Shown here piece by piece: positions 9,601-19,379 of a stretch of 60,700 nucleotides of DNA (the stretch's first letter is position 1; the number at the start of each line of letters is the position of its first letter). The notes beneath the pieces are model-generated. The model worked only from the letters and a program-made list of their open reading frames with translations. It searched no databases and was not told where the DNA came from. The stretch is from Prochloraceae cyanobacterium (lineage in GTDB: Bacteria; Cyanobacteriota; Cyanobacteriia; Cyanobacteriales; JASJDA01): NCBI GenBank assembly GCA_030065755.1, contig JASJDA010000017.1:1-60700 (forward strand), read 5' to 3'. A program made the position numbers and the translations under genes.

Positions 9601-10335
9601 TTACATCTGCGTTTCCCGCAATGCTTCTAGATAATCGATCGCAGCTTCTAACCTAGACTGATAAGAATAAGAAAACTCTTCAAACCAAACGCCTTCTTCA
9701 GACTGAGGATCCAAATTTTTCAGCCATTGTTCGGCTTTGCGGACTAGAGCTTTTCTTCGTTGCTGTTTCCTTGTTTCTTGGGTTTCTATGTCTTCTACGA
9801 GTTGTTGTTGTCTTTGTTGTTGTTCGAGTTGCTTCTTTTGTTGATATTCTTGTCTTAATTCTCGTACTAAATTGTTCGACGATCTCGCTGCAGATTTACT
9901 TTGAGAAGTTTTTCCAGATAAACTAGAAGTTTTTTGTCGCTCTATTTGTTGGTTTTTTTTCTGCTCGAATTCAGATTTAACCTGTGCTAAAAGGTTTTGT
10001 GCGATCGAAGATGTTTTATTTTGAGTAGATTTTGTAGATGCAGAGATTTTAGGATTTTGCTTTTGTTGAAACTTTCCTTTTACATCCTCTAATAAATTAT
10101 CTACTGGGGATTTTTTTGGGTGGGTTTGACTCTTATTTTGAGGAGGTGGAGTATTTTGGGCTTTTTGTTTAAATTGTCCTTTGATATCTTCTAATGAGTT
10201 ATCCACTGAGGATTGTTTTGATTCGGTTTTAATTCGATCTTGAGGAGGTGGAATATCTTGCGATCGCTGCTCAGTTATTTTTTTTTCTTTATACTCACTC
10301 TTAAGTTGAGCTAATATCTTATCCATTTCATCCAT
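9601..10335 (-). CDS. low-complexity protein with five copies of a short charged motif
   Basis: A 244-residue hydrophilic protein, no family recognised. It repeats a motif of the form hhxxhKxEFxQKK at residues 5-19 (ILAQLKSEYKEKK), 45-59, 79-93 (LLEDVKGKFQQK), 113-127 (LLAQVKSEFEQKK) and 154-168 (LVRELRQEYQQKK), spaced 34-41 residues apart by Pro/Gln/Ser/Lys-rich linkers that include PPPQ. A Gln/Arg-rich helix (165-195) and a compact C-terminal segment with several aromatics (EQWLKNL, GVWFEEFSYSYQSR, 200-240) follow. The architecture suggests a flexible scaffold binding one partner many times. It is the last gene of the ndhN-vWA-this gene run, 60 bases after the vWA gene. Function unknown. 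Confidence 0.75.
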   Translation of the reverse strand: MDEMDKILAQLKSEYKEKKITEQRSQDIPPPQDRIKTESKQSSVDNSLEDIKGQFKQKAQNTPPPQNKSQTHPKKSPVDNLLEDVKGKFQQKQNPKISASTKSTQNKTSSIAQNLLAQVKSEFEQKKNQQIERQKTSSLSGKTSQSKSAARSSNNLVRELRQEYQQKKQLEQQQRQQQLVEDIETQETRKQQRRKALVRKAEQWLKNLDPQSEEGVWFEEFSYSYQSRLEAAIDYLEALRETQM

Positions 10336-10395
10336 CGTTCGCTTCCTGACCCGATGCTACTAAAGCCTCTACTTTCTACCTTAACCAACAAATTC

Positions 10396-11007
10396 CTAAT
10401 CTATTAAGGCATTAATCAAAACTTCACTTAAAGTCATGCCTTTCATATCATCGATGGTAATTGTATCTACGATATCGAATTTAGCACCAGCATCTTGCAA
10501 TTGGTCGTCTAAAATTTTGAGAAATCTAGTTGCGTAAACATCAGTACCTACTTGAATGAAGGAAATACCTAGTTCTCGATCTCGATCGATCTTTTGAGAT
10601 GCTTCGACGATCGCTGTCATAACTGCTTTGCTATCGTCTGGTTCTCCATCTGTTACCACTAAAATAGTTTCTCCATTCGGCTGAGCAACTCCTGCACTCT
10701 TGCGCTGAAAATAGTTATTGAGGGCATCTTCTAATACGGCAGCCAAATCTGTTCGACCAACAGGTTCGTTTTCTTTAAATATTTGCCCTACTTTGCTAGC
10801 AGTTACGTTTTCATAACGCTTAAATCTACTGGAGAAAACATAAACAGTAATCCCGTCAGGATCTAAATCTTCGCACTTATGAGCAAGAGCAAGGGTTGAC
10901 TCTTGCATGAGATCCCAACGACTTTTACCATCTTGGCGATCTTTAGTTGACATACTGCCGCTTTTATCAATAATTAGCGTGTAGTCTCTTTGCTCTAGCA
11001 TCGTCAT
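10396..11007 (-). CDS. von Willebrand factor A domain protein
   Basis: A 203-residue protein that is almost entirely one vWA domain. The metal-ion-dependent adhesion site is complete: DKSGS (Asp14, Ser16, Ser18), a Thr in VGRTDLAAV and an Asp in VTDGEPDD. It has no signal peptide or membrane segment, so it is probably cytoplasmic and works as a protein-binding module. Two near starts (ATG ACG ATG) are possible. It lies 27 bases after ndhN and 60 bases before the repeat-motif gene, so the three are likely cotranscribed. The motif protein is a natural candidate partner, by inference from position only. Confidence 0.85.
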   Translation of the reverse strand: MTMLEQRDYTLIIDKSGSMSTKDRQDGKSRWDLMQESTLALAHKCEDLDPDGITVYVFSSRFKRYENVTASKVGQIFKENEPVGRTDLAAVLEDALNNYFQRKSAGVAQPNGETILVVTDGEPDDSKAVMTAIVEASQKIDRDRELGISFIQVGTDVYATRFLKILDDQLQDAGAKFDIVDTITIDDMKGMTLSEVLINALID

Positions 11008-11034
11008 ACCCTTGCTTGTTTTTGTTATTAGATA

Positions 11035-11508
11035 TTAAGCAGCGATAACTTCTTTGAGAGGCTGCCAGCGGAAATAGCGCTCGCCACCCATTTCTACAAC
11101 CACTTTAATACGAGGTTCTTGTTTGGGCAAATTAACGAGATACTGTATCTCTTCATTAGAAAGGATAAATCCTTCGATAATCCACAAAAGTAATCCTTTG
11201 GATTTAGGAGGAAGGTTTTCTAACTGAGAGCTAGCCATTGGTAATACGTAATAAATAGGACCTACTGCTGCCTCTTGTGCAATATCTTTTTTGCCCAAGT
11301 GAGGAGGACGAACCCCGTGAACCCCCGTTAGGTAGGCGCTTATGTCTCCCAGTCCTCTAGCAGTAATATTTAAACTTACATAGCCGGTTGCGCGCAACCG
11401 ACGTTGGTAGCGTCCTTCATAACCACCCTCTAAAGGTGCGTATACTGCCACTGCTCCTGACTTTTCGATACCACGGATGAATGAGTTACCAGTGGTTAAT
11501 AGTGCCAT
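11035..11508 (-). CDS. ndhN: NAD(P)H-quinone oxidoreductase subunit N
   Basis: A 157-residue subunit of the cyanobacterial NDH-1 complex, which passes electrons from ferredoxin to plastoquinone in respiration and cyclic flow at the thylakoid membrane. The sequence has the conserved MALLTTGxxFIRxxEKSGA start, ARGLGD, GVHGVRPPHLGKK and the FRWxPL end of this family. NdhN is a peripheral, oxygenic-phototroph-specific subunit, a strong sign of a cyanobacterial source. It is transcribed away from the ribosomal cluster and probably heads a three-gene operon. Confidence 0.95.
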   Translation of the reverse strand: MALLTTGNSFIRGIEKSGAVAVYAPLEGGYEGRYQRRLRATGYVSLNITARGLGDISAYLTGVHGVRPPHLGKKDIAQEAAVGPIYYVLPMASSQLENLPPKSKGLLLWIIEGFILSNEEIQYLVNLPKQEPRIKVVVEMGGERYFRWQPLKEVIAA

Positions 11509-12266
11509 ATTTGCCTTAAGTTTTATTAATAAATCTCTTTACGATTATATTCCACAGAATGTTCGAGCAGTTCCTAACTCCATCTTTGAAACCGTGAATC
11601 TCTTGTCCGATCTTTACCCAGCAAAGGATTTCCCGATACGATCGACCGTCGATCTAAATTCTTCTCAAAAATACCTTGATAAAATCCACAGCCATAGTTT
11701 ACAATGTGTGATTGTGACCAAAAAATAGAAGTAATACTAGGGAGCCCCAGTAAGAAGTAGCGTTTGGCGCGATCGAGTCTTACGCGAATAAAAACCAAAG
11801 CTAGTTAGTGTTTATTTCTAAAAAATAGGGTGGGTAAAACCGCAATCTATGACTGTGAAAGCTATACCTCTTGAGGTAGCGATCGAAGCAGGAAGCAAAC
11901 ATCGAAGAGAATAACGTTGCCATACGGATCCCCTTTGAGTAAGCTTTTTATAACAGTCTAACTCGCTCAGTATAAATACCATAAGAGTAGTAACTCTAAG
12001 GTAATACTATGTAATATTTTTGCCTCTTTACAGATACTGGGGAAACCATTCCTTAAGTCTCAAAGAATCAAGGCAAGATTACCAACTCGCTCTATTTCGA
12101 GAAGGAAATATAAAAAAGTTCTGTTTATTTACTATTCAGATAAGTCCGAAGCGAAAACTTACAAAGATTCATAATGCCTGAGGACATACAAAGCAAATGA
12201 AGCGAGTTAGACATAGTATTTTTTGGTCACAAAATTGTTGTATAGCAAGTTAGAGAGGCTATTTCC
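11509..12266. other. divergent ndhN/rplC control region
   Basis: 758 bp without a convincing gene, holding the promoters of the ndhN operon (minus) and the ribosomal cluster (plus). It contains a split inverted repeat: GTCTAACTCGCT at 11956 and AATACTATGT at 12003 are both complementary to one contiguous block at 12201-12220 just upstream of rplC. A third AACTCGCT lies near 12080. Specific promoter boxes were not assigned. Confidence 0.5.
11956..12220 (+). promoter_or_regulatory. long-range inverted repeat in the putative rplC leader
   Basis: The 20 bases at 12201-12220 (AGCGAGTTAGAC then ATAGTATT) can pair with two upstream blocks, 11956-11967 (12 of 12) and 12003-12012 (10 of 10, overlapping by two bases). 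In RNA this would allow two alternative pairings shortly before the rplC start, a pattern seen in attenuators and ribosomal-protein leader switches. No known leader family was recognised. Confidence 0.35.
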
Positions 12267-12914
12267 GTGTCTGTCGGTCTACTCGGCACCAAAATTGGCA
12301 TGACCCAAATTTTTGAACAAGAAACGGGAATAGCAATTCCTGTTACCGTAATTCAAGCTGGGCCATGTGCTGTTACTCAAATTAAAAGCAAAGAAACGGA
12401 CGGTTACAGCTCCGTACAAATAGGGTACGAAGAAGTAAAGGCAAAAGCAATCAATAAACCAGAGCTAGGTCATTTACAAAAAGCAGGAGAAAACGTACCA
12501 CCTTTGCGTCATTTGAAAGAATATCGTATTGAAGATACTTCTGGATTCGAGGCAGGTCAGTTTCTTAAAGCTGATATTTTTAGCGAAGGACAACTGGTAG
12601 ACATTAGCGGAACAACTATGGGCCGCGGCTTTGCTGGTTATCAGAAGCGTCATAATTTCCGACGCGGTTCTATGACTCACGGGTCAAAAAACCACCGCCT
12701 TCCTGGTTCGACAGGAGCAGGAACAACTCCTGGTCGCGTCTATCCTGGTAAAAAAATGGCAGGTCGTTATGGCGGAACTAAAGTAACTATTCGCAAACTA
12801 ACAGTGGTGCGTGTAGATACAGAGCGCAACCTCTTGTTGATTAAAGGAGCGGTACCAGGCAAACCAGGAGGTTTGTTAAGTGTAGCGCCGAGCAATATAG
12901 TCGGTCAAAAGTAG
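12267..12914 (+). CDS. rplC: 50S ribosomal protein L3
   Basis: First gene of the ribosomal cluster, 215 residues, normal length. It starts at GTG ([15 protein letters not shown]) and carries the conserved [13 protein letters not shown] and [16 protein letters not shown] loop near the peptidyl-transferase centre. Binds 23S rRNA early in assembly. The weak ribosome-binding site (AGAGAGG) and the long leader suggest control at this point. 169 bases separate it from rplD. Confidence 0.98.
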   Translation: MSVGLLGTKIGMTQIFEQETGIAIPVTVIQAGPCAVTQIKSKETDGYSSVQIGYEEVKAKAINKPELGHLQKAGENVPPLRHLKEYRIEDTSGFEAGQFLKADIFSEGQLVDISGTTMGRGFAGYQKRHNFRRGSMTHGSKNHRLPGSTGAGTTPGRVYPGKKMAGRYGGTKVTIRKLTVVRVDTERNLLLIKGAVPGKPGGLLSVAPSNIVGQK

Positions 12915-13083
12915 AAATACGGCCTAGTTATTTATGGATCGATCGACAATTGAACCCCAGGTGAAGAATTGATATTGCCAAAATAACTGGCATGAAAAAA
13001 AAAGAGCACCTGTAGAGAAACTAGCTCGTCCTATAAGCCCTCGATCGAACTTCTAACCACTGACAACAAAAAGACTCGCTATC

Positions 13084-13725
13084 ATGATTAACTGTACAGT
13101 TAAAAACTGGCAAGGGGAACAAGTGGGAGAAGCAACCTTAGAATTAAAAGTTGCTAAGGAAGAAAATGCATCTCACATAGTTCACCGAGCATTAGTAAGG
13201 CAAATAACTAACGCACGCCAGGGAAAAGCCTCCACCAAAACTAGATCTGAAGTAAGAGGTGGCGGACGCAAACCCTGGCGACAAAAAGGAACTGGTAGAG
13301 CAAGAGCCGGTTCAATTCGTTCTCCGTTATGGCGGGGTGGTGGCGTCATATTTGGCCCCAAACCCAGACAATTTAACGTCAAAATGAATCGCAAAGAGCG
13401 CAGACTAGCTCTGAGAACTGCTTTTACTTCGCGATCGCAAGATTTGATTGTAGTAGAAGACTTTGCCGCACAACTAGCTCAGCCCAAAACCAAAGAGTTA
13501 GTTTCAGCTTTAACTCGTTGGGGTATAGAAAATGGCAAAAAACAACCTAAAATACTGCTAATCGTCTCGGAAATTCCAGAAAACTTGCATCTATCGGCAC
13601 GGAACATTAGCTATTTAAAATTAATTCTAGCTAACAGTTTAAATGTCTATGACGTGCTAGAAGCAGATAAAATTGTCCTCACCTCCGATGCTTTAGCCAA
13701 AATACAGGAGGTTTACAGTGATTAG
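13084..13725 (+). CDS. rplD: 50S ribosomal protein L4
   Basis: 213 residues with the extended loop [20 protein letters not shown] that lines the peptide exit tunnel. In Escherichia coli L4 also represses its own operon; whether that holds here is not visible. It overlaps rplW by 8 bases, so the two are translationally coupled. Confidence 0.98.
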   Translation: MINCTVKNWQGEQVGEATLELKVAKEENASHIVHRALVRQITNARQGKASTKTRSEVRGGGRKPWRQKGTGRARAGSIRSPLWRGGGVIFGPKPRQFNVKMNRKERRLALRTAFTSRSQDLIVVEDFAAQLAQPKTKELVSALTRWGIENGKKQPKILLIVSEIPENLHLSARNISYLKLILANSLNVYDVLEADKIVLTSDALAKIQEVYSD

Positions 13726-14026
13726 ATATGAATCGAGAGATCTAGCCGATATAGTAATCAAGCCGATCGTCACAGAAAAAGCCACCTTGCTTTTAGAGCA
13801 AAATAAATATGTCTTTGACGTAGTGCTAAAAGCAACTAAACCACAAATTAAAGCAGCGATCGAAACCTTGTTTGAAGTCAAAGTGGTCAAGGTAAATACT
13901 TTAGTACCACCCCGCAAAAAACGTAGAGTGGGAAGATTCGTCGGCTACAAATCCCAATATAAAAGAGCGATCGTGACTTTAGCAGAAGGAGACTCCATCA
14001 GAGAAATCTTATTCCCAGAAGTCTAG
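13718..14026 (+). CDS. rplW: 50S ribosomal protein L23
   Basis: 102 residues; contains the typical [10 protein letters not shown]-like segment ([12 protein letters not shown]) and a basic loop ([13 protein letters not shown]). It lies at the tunnel exit and docks trigger factor and SRP in bacteria. GTG start within the end of rplD, with CAGGAGG 6 bases upstream; no in-frame ATG fits the family start better. Confidence 0.97.
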   Translation: MIRYESRDLADIVIKPIVTEKATLLLEQNKYVFDVVLKATKPQIKAAIETLFEVKVVKVNTLVPPRKKRRVGRFVGYKSQYKRAIVTLAEGDSIREILFPEV

Positions 14027-14097
14027 AAAGTTCGGCTTGCAGATATTTCCGAACGCAAAAATCTCAGTACAACAACCAAAAATATAATTCATTAATC

Positions 14098-14928
14098 ATG
14101 GGTGTTCGTTCTTATCGACCATTAACTCCAGGGACTCGGCAAGCGATAGTACCAGATTTCTCAGAAATCACCAAAACTGAACCCGAAAAATCCCTAACTA
14201 AATTTAAACACAACCCCAAAGGCCGTAATAATCGCGGCGTAATTACCAGCAGACATAAAGGTGGCGGACACAAGCGCCTTTATCGTTACATAGATTTTCG
14301 CCGCGATAAAAGAGACATTGCTGCCAAAGTAACAGCAATTGAATACGATCCTAACCGCAACGCCCGCATAGCCCTCCTACTATATGAAGATGGAGAAAAG
14401 AGATATATTCTTTGTCCAGCAGGGTTAAAAGTAGGTTCGGAAGTAATTGCAGGTAACGACTCACCCTTTGAAATTGGCAACGCTTTACCCTTAAGCCGCA
14501 TTCCCCTAGGTACAGAACTTCACAATATCGAACTCAAACCAGGAAGAGGAGGGCAAATAGTAAGAGGTGCTGGAACCTTTGCCCAATTGGTAGCTAAAGA
14601 AGGAAATTACGTCACCCTCAAACTACCCTCCAAAGAAGTGCGGATGGTAAGAAAAGAGTGTTATGCCACGATCGGCAAAGTAGGAAACGCCGAGGCGAGA
14701 AACCTGAAACTAGGTAAAGCAGGACGATCGCGCCATTTAGGTCGCCGACCCCACGTTAGAGGTAGTGCGATGAACCCAGTAGATCACCCCCATGGCGGCG
14801 GTGAAGGAAGGGCTCCAATTGGTAGAAGTGGCCCCGTTACTCCTTGGGGTAAACCAGCTTTAGGTGCAAAAACTCGCAAACGTAAAAAACGCAGCGATGC
14901 TTTAATTGTTCGCCGTCGTAACAAATAA
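14098..14928 (+). CDS. rplB: 50S ribosomal protein L2
   Basis: 276 residues, full length. It begins [15 protein letters not shown], has RGRGGQ-like rRNA-binding segments and the C-terminal [13 protein letters not shown] motif containing the His needed for peptidyl-transferase-centre assembly. ATG start; 71 bases after rplW. Confidence 0.98.
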   Translation: MGVRSYRPLTPGTRQAIVPDFSEITKTEPEKSLTKFKHNPKGRNNRGVITSRHKGGGHKRLYRYIDFRRDKRDIAAKVTAIEYDPNRNARIALLLYEDGEKRYILCPAGLKVGSEVIAGNDSPFEIGNALPLSRIPLGTELHNIELKPGRGGQIVRGAGTFAQLVAKEGNYVTLKLPSKEVRMVRKECYATIGKVGNAEARNLKLGKAGRSRHLGRRPHVRGSAMNPVDHPHGGGEGRAPIGRSGPVTPWGKPALGAKTRKRKKRSDALIVRRRNK

Positions 14929-14993
14929 TGGATGCCTTATAAAAAAAAGAATTAATCCTGTTGTTATTTAGTTAAAAAAGCGTCGTAAACATT

Positions 14994-15275
14994 ATGACTC
15001 GTTCCTTAAAAAAAGGTCCTTTTATCGCAGACAGTTTGCTCTCAAAAATAGAAAAGCTTAACGCCAAAGGCGACAAGCAAGTGATAAAAACCTGGTCGAG
15101 AGCTTCTACTATTTTGCCTCAAATGATCGGTCACACGATCGCCGTTCACAACGGCAGGCAACACGTACCGATTTATATTTCCGAACAAATGGTAGGACAC
15201 AAATTAGGAGAATTTGCTCCCACTAGAACATTTAAAGGACACGCTAAAAGCGACAAAAAAGCAGGTCGCAGATAA
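14994..15275 (+). CDS. rpsS: 30S ribosomal protein S19
   Basis: 93 residues starting [16 protein letters not shown], with the [16 protein letters not shown] and [13 protein letters not shown] motifs. Binds 16S rRNA in the head together with S13. 65 bases after rplB. Confidence 0.98.
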   Translation: MTRSLKKGPFIADSLLSKIEKLNAKGDKQVIKTWSRASTILPQMIGHTIAVHNGRQHVPIYISEQMVGHKLGEFAPTRTFKGHAKSDKKAGRR

Positions 15276-15300
15276 ATAAAAGAGATTAACTAGTTATAAG

Positions 15301-15320
15301 TTTACGCGCGATCGCGTAAA
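15301..15320 (+). promoter_or_regulatory. hairpin between rpsS and rplV
   Basis: TTTACGCG and CGCGTAAA form an 8-bp stem around CGAT and include a HIP1-like GCGATCGC. No T-run follows, so it is more likely an RNA processing or stability element than a terminator. Confidence 0.4.
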
Positions 15321-15355
15321 GCTGGTAACGCCCGAACGCGCCAAAGGAGGATACT

Positions 15356-15718
15356 GTGGCCGCAGAAACACGAGAAGAAGTAAAAGCGATCGCCCGCTAC
15401 ATAAGGATGTCTCCCTTTAAAGTGCGGCGGGTTTTAGATCAAATTCGGGGTCGCTCCTATAGAGAAGCCTTAATTATCTTAGAATTTATGCCCTATAAAG
15501 CTTGCGAACCCGTACTAAAAGTATTGCGTTCTGCAGCAGCTAACGCAGAGCATAACGCAGGAATGGATCCCGTCACATTATTTGTCAGTCAAGCATACGC
15601 CGATGGGGGACCTGGTTTAAAGCGCTATCGACCTAGAGCTCAAGGTCGCGCCTATCAAATTCGCAAGCCAACTTGCCACATAACAATTGCAGTTGCTTCC
15701 CAAGAAGAAGAAGAATAA
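15356..15718 (+). CDS. rplV: 50S ribosomal protein L22
   Basis: 120 residues with [22 protein letters not shown] and the tunnel-loop region [16 protein letters not shown]. The GTG start is set by a strong AAAGGAGG 7 bases upstream. Slightly extended acidic C-terminus (SQEEEE). 39 bases before rpsC. Confidence 0.98.
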   Translation: MAAETREEVKAIARYIRMSPFKVRRVLDQIRGRSYREALIILEFMPYKACEPVLKVLRSAAANAEHNAGMDPVTLFVSQAYADGGPGLKRYRPRAQGRAYQIRKPTCHITIAVASQEEEE

Positions 15719-15757
15719 AATCCAACCAAATTAGCCGCAAGTCCAGAGGAAACAAGA

Positions 15758-16483
15758 GTGGGACAAAAAATACATCCAGTCGGTTTTCGTCTCGGTATTA
15801 CCAAAGAACACCAATCTTGTTGGTATGCCGATTCCAAACAATATCCAGAACTACTACAAGAAGACCATCGAATTAGAGGATTTGTAGAAAAACAACTCAG
15901 TAACGCTGGTATTTCTCAAATTCGCATCGAGCGCAAAGCCGATCAAGTAGACATACAAATCCATACCGCTAGACCTGGGGTGGTCGTCGGTCGCGGTGGT
16001 AGCGGAATTGAATCTTTGCGTACGGGTCTGCAAAAGACCTTAGGAGGCAACCGTCAAATACGAATCAACGTAGTTGAAGTCCCTAGAATTGATGCAGATG
16101 CAGCTCTTATTGCTGAATACATCGCTCAACAGCTAGAGCGAAGAGTTTCCTTCCGCCGAGTCGTCCGTCAAGCAATTCAACGGGCTCAAAAAGCAGAAGT
16201 AAAAGGTATTAAAGTACAAGTAGGAGGTCGTCTCAACGGAGCAGAAATTGCTCGTACTGAATGGACTCGCGAAGGTAGAGTTCCTCTGCACACCCTCCGC
16301 GCAGATATCGACTATGCCTACCGCACCGCCAAAACAATTTACGGAATTTTAGGGATTAAAGTCTGGATCTTTAAAGGGGAAATTATCCCAGGACAAGAAG
16401 AACAACAAGCCCCACCTCCAACTCAAGCTCCTCGTCGTCAACGACGCCGACAGCAGTTTGAAGACCGTTCTAGTGAAGAATAA
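15758..16483 (+). CDS. rpsC: 30S ribosomal protein S3
   Basis: 241 residues starting at GTG with [13 protein letters not shown]. It has the KH domain with the GRGGSGIE loop (around 80-90) and the C-terminal S3 domain ([26 protein letters not shown]). The tail is rich in Gln, Pro and Arg. Forms the mRNA entry channel. Confidence 0.98.
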   Translation: MGQKIHPVGFRLGITKEHQSCWYADSKQYPELLQEDHRIRGFVEKQLSNAGISQIRIERKADQVDIQIHTARPGVVVGRGGSGIESLRTGLQKTLGGNRQIRINVVEVPRIDADAALIAEYIAQQLERRVSFRRVVRQAIQRAQKAEVKGIKVQVGGRLNGAEIARTEWTREGRVPLHTLRADIDYAYRTAKTIYGILGIKVWIFKGEIIPGQEEQQAPPPTQAPRRQRRRQQFEDRSSEE

Positions 16484-16522
16484 TTAAGAATAATTACAAA
16501 ATACGATCGCGAGAACAAATAG

Positions 16523-16939
16523 ATGTTAAGTCCCAGAAGAACAAAATTCCGGAAACAACAACGCGGACGCATGAGAGGTATGGCCAGTCGAGGCAATAAA
16601 ATTAACTTCGGCGACTTTGCTCTCCAAGCCATAGAGCCAAGTTGGATTACCTCTCGTCAAATTGAAGCCGCACGTAGAGCAATGACCCGTTACGTTCGTC
16701 GTGGCGGTAAAATTTGGATTCGCATTTTTCCCGACAAACCCGTCACCATGCGACCAGCAGAAACTCGTATGGGTTCGGGTAAAGGTTCCCCAGAGTTTTG
16801 GGTAGCTGTAGTCAAACCAGGACGCATCATGTTTGAAATTGCGGGAATTTCTGAAGAAGTTGCTCGCGAAGCAATGCGTCTGGCTGCGCAAAAATTACCA
16901 ATTAAAACCAAGTTTATTAGACGCGAGGAACAGGTTTAG
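16523..16939 (+). CDS. rplP: 50S ribosomal protein L16
   Basis: 138 residues starting [19 protein letters not shown], with the conserved [24 protein letters not shown] and [15 protein letters not shown] segments. Contacts the A-site tRNA region. 4 bases before rpmC. Confidence 0.98.
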   Translation: MLSPRRTKFRKQQRGRMRGMASRGNKINFGDFALQAIEPSWITSRQIEAARRAMTRYVRRGGKIWIRIFPDKPVTMRPAETRMGSGKGSPEFWVAVVKPGRIMFEIAGISEEVAREAMRLAAQKLPIKTKFIRREEQV

Positions 16940-16943
16940 AATA

Positions 16944-17249
16944 ATGCCTTTACCAAAAATAGAAGATGCCAGAAAACTAAGCGATGAAGAATTAGTTGAT
17001 GAAATTGAAGCAGTCAAGAAAGAACTATTTCAATTACGACTGCAAAAGGCAACCAGCAACTTAGAAAAAACTCATCAATTTAAGCACAATCGCCATCGTT
17101 TAGCTCAATTATTGACCGTAGAACGAGAAAGGCAATTAGCCGACGATGCTAGTGAGGAGCCAAAAGAAGAAGTAGCTGCCGAACCAGAAAGCTCAGAACC
17201 AGAAGCAACCTCGCCAGAAGAGGAAGCAGAAAAACCCGAACAAGAATAG
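16944..17249 (+). CDS. rpmC: 50S ribosomal protein L29 with an acidic C-terminal extension
   Basis: The start is the ATG at 16944 (MPLPKIEDARKLSDEEL), right after rplP; an upstream in-frame ATG inside rplP is rejected. Residues 1-65 are an ordinary L29 with ELFQLRLQKAT. About 35 more residues follow that are almost only Glu, Pro, Ser, Ala and Asp, so at 101 residues the protein is about half again as long as usual. The tail is unlikely to bind rRNA and may protrude near the tunnel exit. Confidence 0.96.
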   Translation: MPLPKIEDARKLSDEELVDEIEAVKKELFQLRLQKATSNLEKTHQFKHNRHRLAQLLTVERERQLADDASEEPKEEVAAEPESSEPEATSPEEEAEKPEQE

Positions 17250-17261
17250 GAGTAAACGATC

Positions 17262-17504
17262 GTGCCAGTTAAAGAAAGAGTAGGAGAAGTTATCAGCAAC
17301 AAAATGGATAAAACCGTAGTTGTTGCCATAGAAAACCGCGCTCCTCACCCCAAATACCGCAAAATTATGCCTAAAACTAAAAAATATAAAGCTCACGACG
17401 AAGAAAATAAATGCAAAACAGGGGATATCGTTCGCATTAAAGAAACAAGACCCCTCAGCCGTACTAAGCGGTGGGAAGTAGCTGAGATTCTCAATTCTAA
17501 ATAA
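17262..17504 (+). CDS. rpsQ: 30S ribosomal protein S17
   Basis: 80 residues: [19 protein letters not shown] and [21 protein letters not shown] are the standard OB-fold motifs. GTG start with AGGAG 8 bases upstream. Binds 16S rRNA early in assembly. Confidence 0.97.
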   Translation: MPVKERVGEVISNKMDKTVVVAIENRAPHPKYRKIMPKTKKYKAHDEENKCKTGDIVRIKETRPLSRTKRWEVAEILNSK

Positions 17505-17579
17505 CAGTAATAGGTAATAAAAAAAACACTATTTACCAATTACTAAGCAAACAATTAAGAGTTAATAATTACTAAAACA

Positions 17580-17948
17580 GTGATTCAACAACAGACATAT
17601 CTTAACGTTGCTGATAATAGCGGCGCTCGCAAATTAATGTGCTTGCGCGTTTTAGGAACTGGCAACTGTCGTTACGGCAGAATTGGGGACATCATTATTG
17701 CCGTTGTCAAAGAAGCTATACCCAATATGCCAATTAAAAAATCAGACGTAGTGCGAGCAGTAATTGTTCGTACTAAGCAATCTTTACGTCGAGAAAGTGG
17801 CATGAGCATACGCTTTGACGACAATGCTGCAGTGATCGTCAATCTCGACGGTAACCCCAAAGGAACCCGCGTATTCGGGCCAGTAGCGCGGGAATTACGA
17901 GACAAAAACTTCACTAAAATTGTTTCTTTAGCTCCGGAGGTACTCTGA
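17580..17948 (+). CDS. rplN: 50S ribosomal protein L14
   Basis: 122 residues, family length; [20 protein letters not shown] and [13 protein letters not shown] are diagnostic. The GTG start has no visible Shine-Dalgarno sequence (TTACTAAAACA precedes it), yet family alignment leaves no alternative. Its TGA overlaps the rplX ATG by one base. Confidence 0.97.
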   Translation: MIQQQTYLNVADNSGARKLMCLRVLGTGNCRYGRIGDIIIAVVKEAIPNMPIKKSDVVRAVIVRTKQSLRRESGMSIRFDDNAAVIVNLDGNPKGTRVFGPVARELRDKNFTKIVSLAPEVL

Positions 17949-18301
17949 TGGCCAAAACGAAAAAAAATAGCTCCCCTACTCGCTATAAAATGCACGTAAA
18001 AAAGGGAGATACCGTTCAAATAATTTCCGGTACAGATAAAGGGAAAGTAGGAGAAGTTCTCGCTACATTACCTAAGTCAAGCAAGGTAGTTGTTAAAGGA
18101 GTTAACGAAAAAACCAAACACGTTAAGCCCAAGCAACAAGGAGAATCAGGTCAAATTACAACCTTTGAAGCTCCTATTCACAGCTCTAACGTAATGCTCT
18201 ATTCCACAAAAGAAAAGGTTGCCAGTCGCGTCTGTTATACCTTCAATGAAGAAGGTCGTAAAGTAAGAATGCTTAAAAAAACAGGAGAAATAATCGATTA
18301 G
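17948..18301 (+). CDS. rplX: 50S ribosomal protein L24
   Basis: 117 residues with the KOW motif [20 protein letters not shown] and [13 protein letters not shown]. An assembly initiator that binds 23S rRNA. Start coupled to the rplN stop (TGATG). Confidence 0.97.
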   Translation: MAKTKKNSSPTRYKMHVKKGDTVQIISGTDKGKVGEVLATLPKSSKVVVKGVNEKTKHVKPKQQGESGQITTFEAPIHSSNVMLYSTKEKVASRVCYTFNEEGRKVRMLKKTGEIID

Positions 18302-18363
18302 CTTTCAAATTTTGACCTCGAAAACTCCCTGACAAAGCCCAGGGCAATAAGGAAAAAATAACT

Positions 18364-18909
18364 ATGCAAAAACCACTTAAAACTATTTACCAAGAAACCA
18401 TAGTTCCTAAACTCAAAGAACAGTTTGGATATTCCAATATTCATCAAGTTCCCAAAGTAATCAAAGTTACCGTTAACCGAGGTTTGGGAGAAGCATCTCA
18501 GAATGCCAAAGCTCTCGAATCGTCGATCGCCGAACTATCAGTAATTACCGGACAAAAGCCAGTAGTTACCAGAGCCAAAAAAGCGATCGCGGGTTTTAAA
18601 CTCCGTGAAGGTATGCCAGTAGGGGTAATGGTCACATTGCGATCGGACAAGATGTATGCTTTTCTCGAACGATTAATTAACCTCGTCTTACCACGAATTC
18701 GCGACTTTCGAGGCATCAGTCCCAAAAGCTTCGACGGACGCGGTAACTACACTCTTGGTATTAAAGAGCAACTGATTTTTCCAGAAATTAGTTACGACAG
18801 TATAGATCAAATTCGCGGCATGGACGTATCTATAATCACCACAGCCCTTACTGACGAAGAAGGTCGCGCCCTACTTAAAGAAATGGGAATGCCATTCCGC
18901 AAAAGTTAA
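18364..18909 (+). CDS. rplE: 50S ribosomal protein L5
   Basis: 181 residues; [34 protein letters not shown] and [19 protein letters not shown] identify it. Binds 5S rRNA. 62 bases after rplX. Confidence 0.98.
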   Translation: MQKPLKTIYQETIVPKLKEQFGYSNIHQVPKVIKVTVNRGLGEASQNAKALESSIAELSVITGQKPVVTRAKKAIAGFKLREGMPVGVMVTLRSDKMYAFLERLINLVLPRIRDFRGISPKSFDGRGNYTLGIKEQLIFPEISYDSIDQIRGMDVSIITTALTDEEGRALLKEMGMPFRKS

Positions 18910-18942
18910 ATTTATATAGATCCGGAGGAAATAAAGGAAATA

Positions 18943-19344
18943 ATGTCCTCAAAAGACACTATCTCAGATATGCTAACTCGCATTCGCAATGCTTGTTTGG
19001 TAGGGCATTCTACTACTATTGTCCCCACCACTAGAATGACTCGCAGTATAGCCAAAGTTCTTAAAGAAGAAGGCTTTATTGACAGCTATCAAGAATCTGG
19101 CGAAGGGATTACAAAGCACTTGGTGATTAGCTTGAAATATAAAGGGAAAAATCGCCAACCAATTATTAAAACCCTCAAGCGCGTCAGCAAACCAGGCTTA
19201 AGAGTATATTCTAACCGTAAAGAATTACCTCGCGTTCTAGGAGGAATTGGTATCGCCATTATCTCCACATCCAGAGGTATCATGACTGACCGAGAAGCTC
19301 GTCGTCAAGGAGTTGGAGGCGAAGTGCTCTGTTATGTCTGGTAG
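18943..19344 (+). CDS. rpsH: 30S ribosomal protein S8
   Basis: 133 residues starting with [16 protein letters not shown] and ending with the conserved [20 protein letters not shown] and GGEVLCYVW. It follows rplE directly: no rpsN lies in between, as is usual in cyanobacteria, where S14 is encoded elsewhere. CCGGAGG upstream. Confidence 0.98.
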   Translation: MSSKDTISDMLTRIRNACLVGHSTTIVPTTRMTRSIAKVLKEEGFIDSYQESGEGITKHLVISLKYKGKNRQPIIKTLKRVSKPGLRVYSNRKELPRVLGGIGIAIISTSRGIMTDREARRQGVGGEVLCYVW

Positions 19345-19379
19345 GAAAAAATAATAATCAGCAACAGGAGTAATTAGTC

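Noticed and set aside
11477-11798. Two overlapping frames next to ndhN (plus 11477-11728, minus 11574-11798)
   Set aside because: They cover the ndhN promoter on opposite strands and show no family match or start signal.
11844-11920. 21-codon leader peptide in front of rplC
   Set aside because: It is far from rplC, lacks an attenuator hairpin next to it, and has no codon bias suggesting control.
16833-16943. Longer L29 start inside rplP
   Set aside because: The extra 37 residues come from the rplP frame shifted by one and have no L29 similarity; the ATG at 16944 fits the family exactly.
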